A program made the position numbers and the translations under genes. A stretch of 35,344 bases of DNA from Kaistella haifensis DSM 19056 (GTDB lineage: Bacteria; Bacteroidota; Bacteroidia; Flavobacteriales; Weeksellaceae), in NCBI RefSeq assembly GCF_000735695.2, contig NZ_JASZ02000031.1, forward strand, positions 1 through 35,344, in the 5' to 3' direction. The stretch's first letter is position 1. Each line of letters opens with the position of its first letter. Positions 14,640 through 22,293 of the stretch are shown here, piece after piece. The notes under the pieces are model-generated. The model searched no databases and had not been told where the DNA came from. It saw only the letters and a list, made by a program, of their open reading frames with translations.

Positions 14640-15833
14640 TTAAAAAATTAAAAGGTTGATGTCGTGGTATGTTAAATTGAATCGGTCGCAAACCAGTTTT
14701 TTTGTATGACGACCTTTGTACATATACAAAGATTGCTTCATTTCGTTTTTACGAACCAGCATGTTCTCGAAACCGCCTTCTTCATCATAATTAAGGAGAT
14801 AGCTGAGGAAGAAATTAGAAACAGCTTTCGTAGTTGTTCTTGGCATTTTCGAGGTAAGGTTCGGTAATCCGCAATGAATTACACCATGTTTGATGATGTA
14901 AGGATTTTCCATATCGGTAAGCTCCGAAGTTTCAATAATATTTCCGTTATCGATGGTTACATCGATAATTACGCTTCCTTTTTTCATCTTCGAAACCATT
15001 TCTTCGGTCACGACAGGAGCTAAACTGTTCTTCGAAAGTGCACCAATCACAACATCTGCGCGTTTCAGACTTTTAGAAAGTTCTTTAGGGTCAATAATAG
15101 AAGTCGGTACTCTGCCGTCAACCATCATATGTAATCTGCGGAGTTTTGATAATGAATTATCAAAAACTTTTACACTTGCTCCTAATCCTAAAGCGGCTTT
15201 GGTAGCGAATTCTCCAACGATTCCTGCTCCTAAAATCACCACTTCGGTTGGTCGAACTCCGGTGATTCCACCCAACATTAATCCATTCGATAATGCCAAT
15301 AATTCCGCAGCATAGAGGATGGAGATATTTCCCGCTATTTCACCAATTAATCTCACCAAAGACAGTTGCTTATACTCATCCACAATGAATTCAAAAGCAA
15401 TGGCATTGATTTTTTTCTCGGAAAGTTTCTTGAAATAATCTTGATCTCTGAGGTTGATTTGCAACGCAGAAACTAGGTAGGTACAAGGTTTTAAATATTC
15501 AATTTCTTCTTCAGTCGGAGGATTTATTTTCAGCACCAAATCCTGCTGGAAAGCTTCTTTCGGATCCTGCGTAATGGTCGCTCCCGATTCCGAATATTGC
15601 AAATCGGTGAAAAATGAACCTTCGCCCGCGCCACTTTCTACGATAATCTGGTGACCGTGCGCCACCAAAACCTGTACTGCATCGGGAGTGAGGCAAGTTC
15701 TACGTTCGTTCAGGCAGGTTTCTTTCGGTACCCCGATGCTGAACTGTTTGCCTTTTTTGATCACTTCCAATTTCTCTTCTTTTGGGATGAGTTCTTCCTC
15801 TGAAAAAGGAGTGAAAACATGTGTATTGCTCAT
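14640..15833 (-). CDS. ald: Alanine dehydrogenase / transhydrogenase-alpha-like
   Basis: 397-residue NAD-binding dehydrogenase of the AlaDH/PNT family; alanine dehydrogenase interconverts L-alanine and pyruvate plus ammonia. N-terminal family signature: IGVPKETCLNERRTCLTPDAV (33-53). Lys102 in VLKINPP fits the substrate Lys of AlaDH. The Rossmann motif VVILGAGIVGEFAT and IIDVTIDNGN follow. Where classical AlaDH has the catalytic His (YLHLA) this protein reads ALQIN with Gln125, closer to the transhydrogenase alpha subunit, so alanine activity should not be taken for granted. The clade is standard in Flavobacteriia and usually named alanine dehydrogenase. A perfect -7 box lies 43 bp upstream; the gene heads the unit with the small membrane protein and tyrA. 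Confidence 0.85.
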   Translation of the reverse strand: MSNTHVFTPFSEEELIPKEEKLEVIKKGKQFSIGVPKETCLNERRTCLTPDAVQVLVAHGHQIIVESGAGEGSFFTDLQYSESGATITQDPKEAFQQDLVLKINPPTEEEIEYLKPCTYLVSALQINLRDQDYFKKLSEKKINAIAFEFIVDEYKQLSLVRLIGEIAGNISILYAAELLALSNGLMLGGITGVRPTEVVILGAGIVGEFATKAALGLGASVKVFDNSLSKLRRLHMMVDGRVPTSIIDPKELSKSLKRADVVIGALSKNSLAPVVTEEMVSKMKKGSVIIDVTIDNGNIIETSELTDMENPYIIKHGVIHCGLPNLTSKMPRTTTKAVSNFFLSYLLNYDEEGGFENMLVRKNEMKQSLYMYKGRHTKKLVCDRFNLTYHDINLLIF

Positions 15834-15865
15834 TAGAAATCAATAATTATTTAATAGAAATCTTA

Positions 15866-15997
15866 TCATTTAACTGCAAAGATAATCATTTCGTAAGGAT
15901 CTGTACTTCGGTTGCTTAAAACTTGCTGAGAATCGGTTTTATTTAAAGTTTTTAAAATCTTTTTTTTAAACGAAATCAATTCTTCTTGTTTCTCCAT
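15866..15997 (-). CDS. Possible 43-residue protein overlapping the tsaE end
   Basis: A frame starting MEKQEELISFKKKIL and ending EMIIFAVK begins 32 nt before the tsaE stop, in another frame, and fills the gap up to ald. Its composition (Lys/Glu-rich helix, then a polar stretch) looks like a real short protein, and translational coupling to tsaE would be possible. Against this, its last codons overlap the ald promoter box and I recognise no family. Confidence 0.3.
   Translation of the reverse strand: MEKQEELISFKKKILKTLNKTDSQQVLSNRSTDPYEMIIFAVK
15877..15884 (-). promoter_or_regulatory. -7 promoter box for ald
   Basis: TATCTTTG on the minus strand, perfect TAnnTTTG, 43 bp before the ald start. 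It gives the ald - small protein - tyrA unit a promoter separate from tsaE. Confidence 0.62.
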
Positions 15998-16373
15998 CAT
16001 TTTCAATTTGGAGTTCATGATGTGGGAAATCCTCGAGTTCTTCTTCATAAATTTCAGGCCATTCGATAATGCACAGATAGGAATTATCGAGATATTCCTC
16101 AATACCGATGTCATAAACTTCAGCGAGGTTTTTCATCCGGTACAGATCAAAATGGAAAACATTTCCTTTCGGAGTATGATATTCATTCACAATCGCATAA
16201 GTTGGCGAAGAAACCTCGTCGATGCTGCCCAGATTTTTCAATAAAAACTGTGTAAAAGTCGTTTTTCCTGCTCCTAAATTTCCTTTCAAAAGCAAAATAG
16301 GATGTTGTAATTCCGGGAGAATTTCATTCACTACATTTTGCCAATCTTCTATTTTATTGATGTTGAATTGCAT
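15966..16373 (-). CDS. tsaE: tRNA threonylcarbamoyladenosine synthesis ATPase TsaE
   Basis: P-loop ATPase of 135 residues that works with TsaB and TsaD to place threonylcarbamoyl on A37 of ANN-reading tRNAs. Visible are the Walker A motif GNLGAGKTT (31-39), the switch-like segment VSSPTYAIVNEYH (typical SPT(F/Y) motif) and the strand FHFDLYRMKN with the DLYR motif, then EYLDNSYLCIIEWPE. Length matches the family. A perfect -7 box lies 15 bp before the ATG. It is divergent from dnaG and adjacent to ald, a neighbourhood I have seen in Flavobacteriia. Confidence 0.94.
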   Translation of the reverse strand: MQFNINKIEDWQNVVNEILPELQHPILLLKGNLGAGKTTFTQFLLKNLGSIDEVSSPTYAIVNEYHTPKGNVFHFDLYRMKNLAEVYDIGIEEYLDNSYLCIIEWPEIYEEELEDFPHHELQIENDGETRRIDFV

Positions 16374-16388
16374 TTTGGATTATTTTTT

Positions 16389-16396
16389 CAAAAATA
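16389..16396 (-). promoter_or_regulatory. -7 promoter box for tsaE
   Basis: TATTTTTG on the minus strand, perfect TAnnTTTG, 15 bp before the tsaE start. Confidence 0.58.
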
Positions 16397-16409
16397 ATTA
16401 AAATTTGTT

Positions 16410-16431
16410 GGGCGCGAGCGAAGCGAGCGCC
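16410..16431. repeat. GC-rich 22-nt element between tsaE and dnaG
   Basis: A block of almost pure G/C (GGCGC at one end, GCGCC at the other, with GAGCGAAGCGA between) stands out in an AT-rich divergent spacer. It contains the tandem word GCGAGCG/AGCGAGCG and can fold into a 5-bp stem. It is probably a dispersed genomic repeat; it does not sit where a terminator is needed. Confidence 0.4.
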
Positions 16432-16572
16432 AAAAAGTGGAATCATAACAAATGTTATAAATCTTTTTTTTACTTAAAACTTTTCAGGATTCATCAATAC
16501 ATTATTGAAAAATAATCTCATGAGGCGTTTCGTTTAACCTTAAAGCTCCCGTTTTTTATTCTAAAAAATTCA

Positions 16573-16580
16573 TATTTTTA
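16573..16580 (+). promoter_or_regulatory. Candidate -7 box for dnaG
   Basis: TATTTTTA matches seven of eight consensus positions and lies 4 bp before the dnaG ATG, which would give a leaderless mRNA. Confidence 0.35.
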
Positions 16581-16584
16581 CACC

Positions 16585-18510
16585 ATGATTTCAAAAGCAA
16601 CCATCGATAAAATATTCTCCACCATTCGTGTTGAAGAAATTATTGGTGAATATGTGCAACTGAAAAGAGCGGGATCCAATTTTAAAGGATTAAGCCCTTT
16701 TCATGACGAAAAAACTGCAAGTTTTGTTGTTTCACCAAGCAAGCAAATCTGGAAAGATTTCTCCAGTGGAAAAGGAGGTACGGCCATTTCTTTCCTAATG
16801 GAAATCGAAAACTTCACCTATCCGGAAGCGCTTCGGCATGCAGCAAAAAAATACGCGATCGAAATAGAAGAGGATACCCGCGAACTTACTGAAGACGAAA
16901 AAAAGTCACAGACCGATAAAGAATTATTATATAAAATTCATGAAATAGCTAGCAACTTTTTTCAGGAGCAACTTTTTGAAACTGAAGTAGGCAGAACCAT
17001 CGGTTATTCTTATTTTAAAGAAAGAGGTCTTCGCGATGAAATCATTAAAAAATTTCAATTGGGATATTCCCCGGAAAAGAAAAATGCTTTCACGCAATAT
17101 GCTTTAGATAAGGGTTATTCCAAAGAAATTTTAGAGAAATCCGGACTTTCGATTTTCCCTGAAAACTCACCTAACGGTGTCGATCGATTTCGAGAAAGAG
17201 TGATTTTCCCCATTCACAGTTTTTCGGGCAGAGTTTTAGGTTTCGGAGCGAGAATTCTTAAAAATAACGTCAAAACTGCCAAATATCTCAATTCCCCTGA
17301 GACGGAAATATACCATAAATCCAATGTTCTTTATGGTTTAAACCAATCGAAACAGTCGATTTCCAAAAACAATCTTTGTCTTTTGGTGGAGGGTTATATG
17401 GATGTTATAGCGCTACATCAAAGCGGAATAGAAAATGTAGTTTCTAGTTCCGGAACTGCACTTACGGTAGAACAAATCAAGCTGATTAAGCGACTTACCG
17501 AGAATGTAACCATTCTTTTTGATGGTGATAAAGCAGGAATTAAAGCGAGTTTCCGAAGCATCGATATGTTGCTTTCCGAGTCTATGAATATTCGCGTTTT
17601 GCTTTTCCCTGATGGCGATGATCCGGATTCTTTTGTCAGAAAACATTCACAAGAATATGTGGAAAATTTCATTCAAAAAGAAGCCAAAGATTTCATCGAT
17701 TTCAAAGCAGAAATTCTTTTAAAAGAAGCTGGCGATGACCCGATAAAAAAAGCAGAATCGATCCGTGATATCGTGAAATCGGTCGGTTTTGTTCAAAATG
17801 CACTAAAACAAGAGGTTTATTTAAAAGAAGTTTCGAATAAGTTTCAGCTTTCCGAACAATCACTTTTTAATGAATTGAATGTACAGAAACAGCTTCAAAA
17901 ACAACAAAACACGCCACAACATAAGCAAGAAGCGCCGATAAAAACTAAACTGGAAAAAGTTCCCGAAGTCATTGATTCGGTAAATCCGATTTTGGTTTTA
18001 GAGGAAAAAATGGTGGAACTGATGTTGAAATATGGTGACCGAATTCTTAACCGAACTGATGAAGAAAATAATGCTTATCAAATAACGGTTATCGAAGAAA
18101 TTATCACACATTTGGAAGTCGACCAGTGCGAAATTCAGTCACCATTGAACCAGAAAATTATTGATGAAATAAAATCGGGAATTGCTGAAAACGAGTTGCG
18201 TTCGGGGAATTTTTTCATGACGCTAATGGACGAAGAAATTACAGGGAAAATTGCTAATGCTTTGGTGGAACCTTATGAAAATAGTGATTGGGGTAAGTAT
18301 CAAATATTTTTTAGTACGGAAGAAGAAGTGCTTCCGAAATTGGTTCAGGATGTGATTTTTCGGTATAAAAGAGAGTATATCCTGAAAATCATTAATGATA
18401 TGAAAATGCAACTTTCGGAAAATGAAAACAACGATGAAACGTATAAAAAAATCATCAGTCTCAACCAACTTAGAAAAGAGCTTGATGAAAAGCTTTTCAG
18501 AGTTTTATGA
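16585..18510 (+). CDS. dnaG: DNA primase DnaG, zinc ligands lost
   Basis: Makes RNA primers at the replication fork. 641 residues: N-terminal CHC2-type domain (1-95), the RNA-polymerase core, a TOPRIM fold with LLVEGYMDVIALH (about 265-277) and LFDGDKAGIKA (Asp-x-Asp metal site), and a C-terminal helicase-interaction region of low similarity. The zinc ribbon normally has CPFH...CxxC; here it reads GLSPFHDEKT (Ser37, His40) and IWKDFSSGKGG (Asp58, Ser61), so three of four metal ligands are gone while the fold residues stay. I recall the same loss in other Flavobacteriia, so it is probably a lineage trait and not damage. The gene is divergent from tsaE and followed by clpP after 87 bp. Confidence 0.95.
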   Translation: MISKATIDKIFSTIRVEEIIGEYVQLKRAGSNFKGLSPFHDEKTASFVVSPSKQIWKDFSSGKGGTAISFLMEIENFTYPEALRHAAKKYAIEIEEDTRELTEDEKKSQTDKELLYKIHEIASNFFQEQLFETEVGRTIGYSYFKERGLRDEIIKKFQLGYSPEKKNAFTQYALDKGYSKEILEKSGLSIFPENSPNGVDRFRERVIFPIHSFSGRVLGFGARILKNNVKTAKYLNSPETEIYHKSNVLYGLNQSKQSISKNNLCLLVEGYMDVIALHQSGIENVVSSSGTALTVEQIKLIKRLTENVTILFDGDKAGIKASFRSIDMLLSESMNIRVLLFPDGDDPDSFVRKHSQEYVENFIQKEAKDFIDFKAEILLKEAGDDPIKKAESIRDIVKSVGFVQNALKQEVYLKEVSNKFQLSEQSLFNELNVQKQLQKQQNTPQHKQEAPIKTKLEKVPEVIDSVNPILVLEEKMVELMLKYGDRILNRTDEENNAYQITVIEEIITHLEVDQCEIQSPLNQKIIDEIKSGIAENELRSGNFFMTLMDEEITGKIANALVEPYENSDWGKYQIFFSTEEEVLPKLVQDVIFRYKREYILKIINDMKMQLSENENNDETYKKIISLNQLRKELDEKLFRVL

Positions 18511-18597
18511 CAGTTTGTCGGATTCTCAGTTGTGGAATATTGTTTGTAAATTAGTCAGCATTAAAAATATATCTTAAATTTTGTAATTAAAAATAGT

Positions 18598-19281
18598 ATG
18601 GACATAAAAAAAGATTTCAGAGATTTCTCTGTAAAACACTTGGGTAACAGCGGTTTGGTGACCGATCAATATATGGGAATGTTTGGACCAACCAATCTTA
18701 CGCCTTATATCATGGAAGAAAGAAGATTAAACGTGGCACAAATGGATGTTTTTTCACGTTTGATGATGGATAGAATCATTTTTCTGGGAACCGGAATTGA
18801 TGATCAGGTAGCGAATATCGTGACGGCTCAGCTTCTGTTTTTAGAAAGTTCGGATTCTTCCAAAGATATTCAAATCTACATCAACTCGCCTGGTGGAAGT
18901 GTTTACGCCGGTTTAGGAATTTATGACACGATGCAAATCATCAAGCCGGATGTTTCTACAATTTGCACCGGAATGGCAGCTTCGATGGGTGCTGTACTTT
19001 TGGTAGCCGGAGAAAAAGGGAAACGTTCCGCATTGAAACATTCCAGAGTGATGATTCACCAACCTTCAGGTGGCGCACAAGGTGTTGCTTCTGATATGGA
19101 AATTAACTTAAGAGAAATGTTGAAACTTAAAAAAGAGTTGTACGATATTATTTCTATCCATTCCGGGCAAACCTATGAATGGGTTGAAAAGGCTTCTGAC
19201 AGAGATTATTGGATGACATCTTCCGAAGCAAAAGATTTCGGAATGGTGGACGAAGTTTTAGAAAGAAAAGTAGAAAAGTAA
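18598..19281 (+). CDS. clpP: ATP-dependent Clp protease proteolytic subunit
   Basis: Tetradecameric serine peptidase that degrades unfolded proteins fed by ClpX/ClpA-type ATPases in the cytosol. 227 residues. The catalytic triad is visible: Ser129 in TGMAASMGAVLL, His154 in VMIHQPSGGAQG and Asp203 in SDRDYWM, with the spacing of E. coli ClpP (25 and 49 residues). The hydrophobic-pocket and handle regions (YINSPGGSVYAGLGIYDTM, MLKLKKELYDII) are intact. The N-terminus is about 20-25 residues longer than mature ClpP, as expected for a propeptide. clpX is not adjacent. A strong terminator follows. Confidence 0.95.
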   Translation: MDIKKDFRDFSVKHLGNSGLVTDQYMGMFGPTNLTPYIMEERRLNVAQMDVFSRLMMDRIIFLGTGIDDQVANIVTAQLLFLESSDSSKDIQIYINSPGGSVYAGLGIYDTMQIIKPDVSTICTGMAASMGAVLLVAGEKGKRSALKHSRVMIHQPSGGAQGVASDMEINLREMLKLKKELYDIISIHSGQTYEWVEKASDRDYWMTSSEAKDFGMVDEVLERKVEK

Positions 19282-19302
19282 TCAAAACCATTACTTTGCT
19301 CC

Positions 19303-19335
19303 AAAAAAAAGAACGCAAATCTGCGTTCTTTTTTT
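19303..19335. terminator. Bidirectional terminator between clpP and tpiA
   Basis: A-run, stem GAACGCA/TGCGTTC with loop AATC, then a T-run. It serves the convergent clpP and tpiA transcripts. Confidence 0.9.
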
Positions 19336-19353
19336 ATGTTATTGGGATATTTT

Positions 19354-20112
19354 TTAGTTAAAACCTTCAATAATTTTCGCAAAATCTTCAGCTTTCAAAG
19401 CAGCGCCGCCAACTAAACCTCCGTCGATATCCGGTTGAGAGAAGATTTCTTTAGCGTTGTCGGGCCTTACAGAACCACCGTACAAAATTGAGATTTCGTT
19501 AGCTACATCTTGTCCGTATTTTGCAGCAATCAAGCTTCTGATGTGCGCGTGAATTTCCTGAGCCTGTTCCGGAGATGCAGTTTCGCCGGTTCCGATTGCC
19601 CAAACAGGTTCGTAAGCGATCACTACTTTCTTGATTTCCTCAGCAGAAAGCGTGAAAAGTGCAACTTCAGTTTGGTTTTTCACGACTTCCAAATGTTGTC
19701 CGGCTTTTCTTTGTTCTAAAGTTTCACCATTGCAATAAATTGGAGTTAATCCTTTATCTAAAGCCAATTTTACTTTTCTGTTGCAGTGCGAATCGGTTTC
19801 TCCGTGATATTGTCTGCGTTCGGAATGCCCGATAATTGAACCGGTTACATCGATGGATTTCAGCATATCAGCGGAAATTTCACCTGTATAAGCGCCACTT
19901 TCATGCTCACTCATATCTTGTGCAAAAACCCCGATCTCGTCTTGCTCATAAATATCTTTTGCCATCATTAAATAAATCGAAGGCGGCGCGATCCAAACTT
20001 CACAGTTGGTGGCATTGTTTTTTTTGTATTCCAGTAATTGAAACATTAATTGTTGGGCTTCAATCACATTTTTATTCATTTTCCAGTTTCCTGCAACGAT
20101 GTTTTTTCTCAT
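19354..20112 (-). CDS. tpiA: Triosephosphate isomerase
   Basis: Interconverts dihydroxyacetone phosphate and glyceraldehyde 3-phosphate in glycolysis. 252 residues from MRKNIVAGNWKMN; an in-frame ATG three codons upstream exists but this start matches the family. Active-site residues are visible: Lys11 in GNWKMN, His96 in IIGHSERR, Glu168 in AYEPVWAIGTG; phosphate-binding ISILYGGSVRPDN and VGGAALKAEDF close the barrel. It is the last gene of a minus-strand operon with the TerB-like, BT_3928 and DUF1599 genes (gaps 38, 27 and 23 nt). Confidence 0.96.
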   Translation of the reverse strand: MRKNIVAGNWKMNKNVIEAQQLMFQLLEYKKNNATNCEVWIAPPSIYLMMAKDIYEQDEIGVFAQDMSEHESGAYTGEISADMLKSIDVTGSIIGHSERRQYHGETDSHCNRKVKLALDKGLTPIYCNGETLEQRKAGQHLEVVKNQTEVALFTLSAEEIKKVVIAYEPVWAIGTGETASPEQAQEIHAHIRSLIAAKYGQDVANEISILYGGSVRPDNAKEIFSQPDIDGGLVGGAALKAEDFAKIIEGFN

Positions 20113-20150
20113 AATTTTCAATTTGTATGTTTTTCCAGATTATTGGATTT

Positions 20151-20501
20151 TTAGTCCAGATTCCAGATGTTTTTTAATAATTTGTAAAATCGGTGCTCAT
20201 CTTCGCTCACTTTGTCATCCGCTTTAATTAATGATTTTGAGAATTCGACAAAACTTTTTCTCTCATCTTCAACCGAATCGTCATAGAAACATCTGGCGTG
20301 AAATTCGAAATGATCTTTCCAATCTTCCGGTTGCAATGTGGCAATGACATCAAGTTCGTTATCTAGATTCATTTTAAAAGGAAATTCTTCTGCAAGATAT
20401 TCTTGCACTTTTAATCCTTCAGCCGGAGCAAATTCCCCATCAACAGACGAAAGGATCATTAAAAGATGATAACCTGCGATGGATTTATTAGATTTTTGCA
20501 T
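20151..20501 (-). CDS. TerB-like small helical protein
   Basis: 116 residues, all-helical, acidic. The pattern HLLMILSSVDGEFAPAEG near the N-terminus and LIKADDKVSEDEHRFYKLLKNIW near the C-terminus resembles the TerB/TerB-like fold (COG3793-type), in which acidic helices may bind metal ions. Despite the tellurite-resistance family name, the role in Flavobacteriia is unknown, and no other ter genes are present. It lies between BT_3928 and tpiA in a four-gene operon. Confidence 0.72.
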   Translation of the reverse strand: MQKSNKSIAGYHLLMILSSVDGEFAPAEGLKVQEYLAEEFPFKMNLDNELDVIATLQPEDWKDHFEFHARCFYDDSVEDERKSFVEFSKSLIKADDKVSEDEHRFYKLLKNIWNLD

Positions 20502-20528
20502 TGTATGGTAGTATATATTTGTTGAAAT

Positions 20529-21614
20529 TTATTTTTTCAAGTAATCTTTTGCCGACATTTTGTCAACGATTTTTCCATTTTGTAAAGTTAAAACAAATGG
20601 GTTGCTTCTTGCAATTGTTTTGATCGCAGTAGCATCCATTGTAGCATTATCAATCGTTTTAAAAGTGTTTGGCTGGGTTGAAATTCCCAATACCAACGCG
20701 TTTTTTTGAGATTTAACTTTCGATTCGGTTTCAGCGATTAAATCTTTGTCGGCTTCGTTGGGTTTGTATGAAAAAATTAGAATGGCATTCGGTGATTTCA
20801 GAATTTTATCGGTCAATTCCATTCCTTCCGGAGTTTCAGGTTTAAACTTCGAAATTTCTGATGAATAACCTTCTTTCACGATTTTTGAAGTTGTTTTGCC
20901 GTCCTCGATTTTCCAGGGCGAACCTTCTTCCCAATATTTTTTGTCGTTCACATATTCATCCTGATTGACTTCTAAAACTTCGCCGTTTTTAGTATTTATT
21001 AATGAATAATAAGTTTTGTATTCAGAAGGATCTTTCTCTAATTTCGATTTTTCTGCGTTTAAATCGGTTCCTATTTTATAATCTCTGAAATCGATGAGCG
21101 GTTCATGCAAAATTCCATGAGCGATGACGAATCCCATGATGATTGAAAATAGTGAAAGTGCAACATATTTCGATGGATTTTTTGCCTGAAGCAACTGAAA
21201 CTGATTTCTGTACAAAAGCCACAACAAAATTAAACCGATCAACAGCACTAAATCCTTGAAAAAACTTTGCCAAGGCCTGAATTTCAGGGCATCTCCGAAA
21301 CATCCACAATCGGTAACTTTATTGAAATATGCCGAATAAAACGTGAGGAATGCGAAAAATATACATACCGCAATAAGCGCAGAAAGCGTGAATTTAAGAC
21401 GTATTCTTAGCAATAACATAAATCCTAAAACCAATTCCAGAACCACTACGAAAATTGAAATCGCTAATGCTTGATTTTCCAAAAATGGCATATTGAACAC
21501 CGATGGTGAAAAATATTCTTCCAATTTAAACGAAAATCCCACCACATCAACCGCTTTCACAAAGCCGGATGCAATAAAAATGAGGGCGATGATGATTCTT
21601 AAAATGTGTTTCAT
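20529..21614 (-). CDS. BT_3928 family membrane protein (DoxX/MauE-like plus thioredoxin-like tail)
   Basis: 361 residues. The N-terminal half is a four-helix DoxX/MauE-type membrane domain (segments near 4-24, 47-66, 70-93, 118-136, with a further segment at 150-166). A loop carries DCGCFGDAL (about 102-110), a Cys-x-Cys pair with the CxCFG motif of MauE-like redox proteins. The C-terminal part (after about 250) has strands like NAILIFSY, NALVLGIS and NPFVLTLQNGKIV, a thioredoxin-like fold without a CxxC centre, probably in the periplasm. The layout is that of the Bacteroidota BT_3928 family; its partner is unknown. It is in an operon with DUF1599 upstream and the TerB-like gene downstream. 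Confidence 0.82.
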   Translation of the reverse strand: MKHILRIIIALIFIASGFVKAVDVVGFSFKLEEYFSPSVFNMPFLENQALAISIFVVVLELVLGFMLLLRIRLKFTLSALIAVCIFFAFLTFYSAYFNKVTDCGCFGDALKFRPWQSFFKDLVLLIGLILLWLLYRNQFQLLQAKNPSKYVALSLFSIIMGFVIAHGILHEPLIDFRDYKIGTDLNAEKSKLEKDPSEYKTYYSLINTKNGEVLEVNQDEYVNDKKYWEEGSPWKIEDGKTTSKIVKEGYSSEISKFKPETPEGMELTDKILKSPNAILIFSYKPNEADKDLIAETESKVKSQKNALVLGISTQPNTFKTIDNATMDATAIKTIARSNPFVLTLQNGKIVDKMSAKDYLKK

Positions 21615-21637
21615 GGATAAAATTAGTTTAAATTTCC

Positions 21638-22198
21638 TTAGATTATTTTATGTTCAAATTGTTCTTCCGAAAGTTTAATCAAACAAAAAACCGCATAATT
21701 CAGCATATCGAAATAATTGGCATCGATTCCTTCCGAAACCAAAGTTGCTCCGGCGTTATCCTCTATCTGTTTGGTTCTTAGTACTTTCTGGAAAATTAAA
21801 TCGGTGATTGATGAGATTCTCATTTCTCTCCAAGCTTCACCATAATCATGGTTTTTGCGCAACATCAGTTCTTTTGCTTCGTTTGCAAAATGGTCGTACA
21901 AATTCAAAATTTCGTTTGTATCCTGCTTAAAGTCATCTGCGAATCCTTTTTTCAACTGAATTAATCCGATAATTGCATAATTCACAATGGCGATGAAATT
22001 TTCCTCTTCAGATTCACCAACCTTGGAAATTCCTGTGGTTTGAAAATTTCTCAAACTTTTTACTTTAATGAAAATCTGATCCGTTAAAGAAGGAGTTCTG
22101 AGTACGCGGAAGGAAGCACCGTAATCACTAAGTTTTTTACTGAATAAATCTCGACAGGAGCTGATAATTTCGTCGTATTGTAATGATGTTTTCTGCAT
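21638..22198 (-). CDS. DUF1599 protein with two internal repeats
   Basis: 186 residues. Two copies of one domain lie in tandem: YDEIISSCRDLFSKKLSDYG...TPSLTDQIFIKVKSLR (about 8-46) and YDHFANEAKELMLRKNHDYGEAW...ISSITDLIFQKVLRTKQI (about 100-140), each followed by an NYA(I/V) helix. The DYG and TD(Q/L)IF...K motifs identify the DUF1599/nucleotide-modification-associated family; enzyme activity is not established. The start is MQKTSLQYDE: an in-frame ATG at 22219 lies inside the promoter box. It is the first gene of the operon leading to tpiA. Confidence 0.82.
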   Translation of the reverse strand: MQKTSLQYDEIISSCRDLFSKKLSDYGASFRVLRTPSLTDQIFIKVKSLRNFQTTGISKVGESEEENFIAIVNYAIIGLIQLKKGFADDFKQDTNEILNLYDHFANEAKELMLRKNHDYGEAWREMRISSITDLIFQKVLRTKQIEDNAGATLVSEGIDANYFDMLNYAVFCLIKLSEEQFEHKII

Positions 22199-22216
22199 AA
22201 AAATTTCTAAACTTTT

Positions 22217-22224
22217 CAAAGATA
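22217..22224 (-). promoter_or_regulatory. -7 promoter box of the DUF1599-tpiA operon
   Basis: TATCTTTG on the minus strand, perfect TAnnTTTG, 18 bp before the chosen DUF1599 start. It overlaps, and so excludes, the longer start at 22219. Confidence 0.65.
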
Positions 22225-22280
22225 AGAATTTTGATAGGAAGTTGGAAGTTCAATGCAGAAACTTTCTGGCAAGTATTTGC

Positions 22281-22288
22281 TAAATTTG
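22281..22288 (+). promoter_or_regulatory. -7 promoter box for folP
   Basis: TAAATTTG, perfect TAnnTTTG, ends 5 bp before the ATG at 22294, so the mRNA is probably leaderless. Confidence 0.62.
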
Positions 22289-22293
22289 CGCCT

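Noticed and set aside
20151-20501. Tellurite resistance determinant
   Set aside because: Only a TerB-like fold is present; no other ter genes, and the operon context is metabolic.
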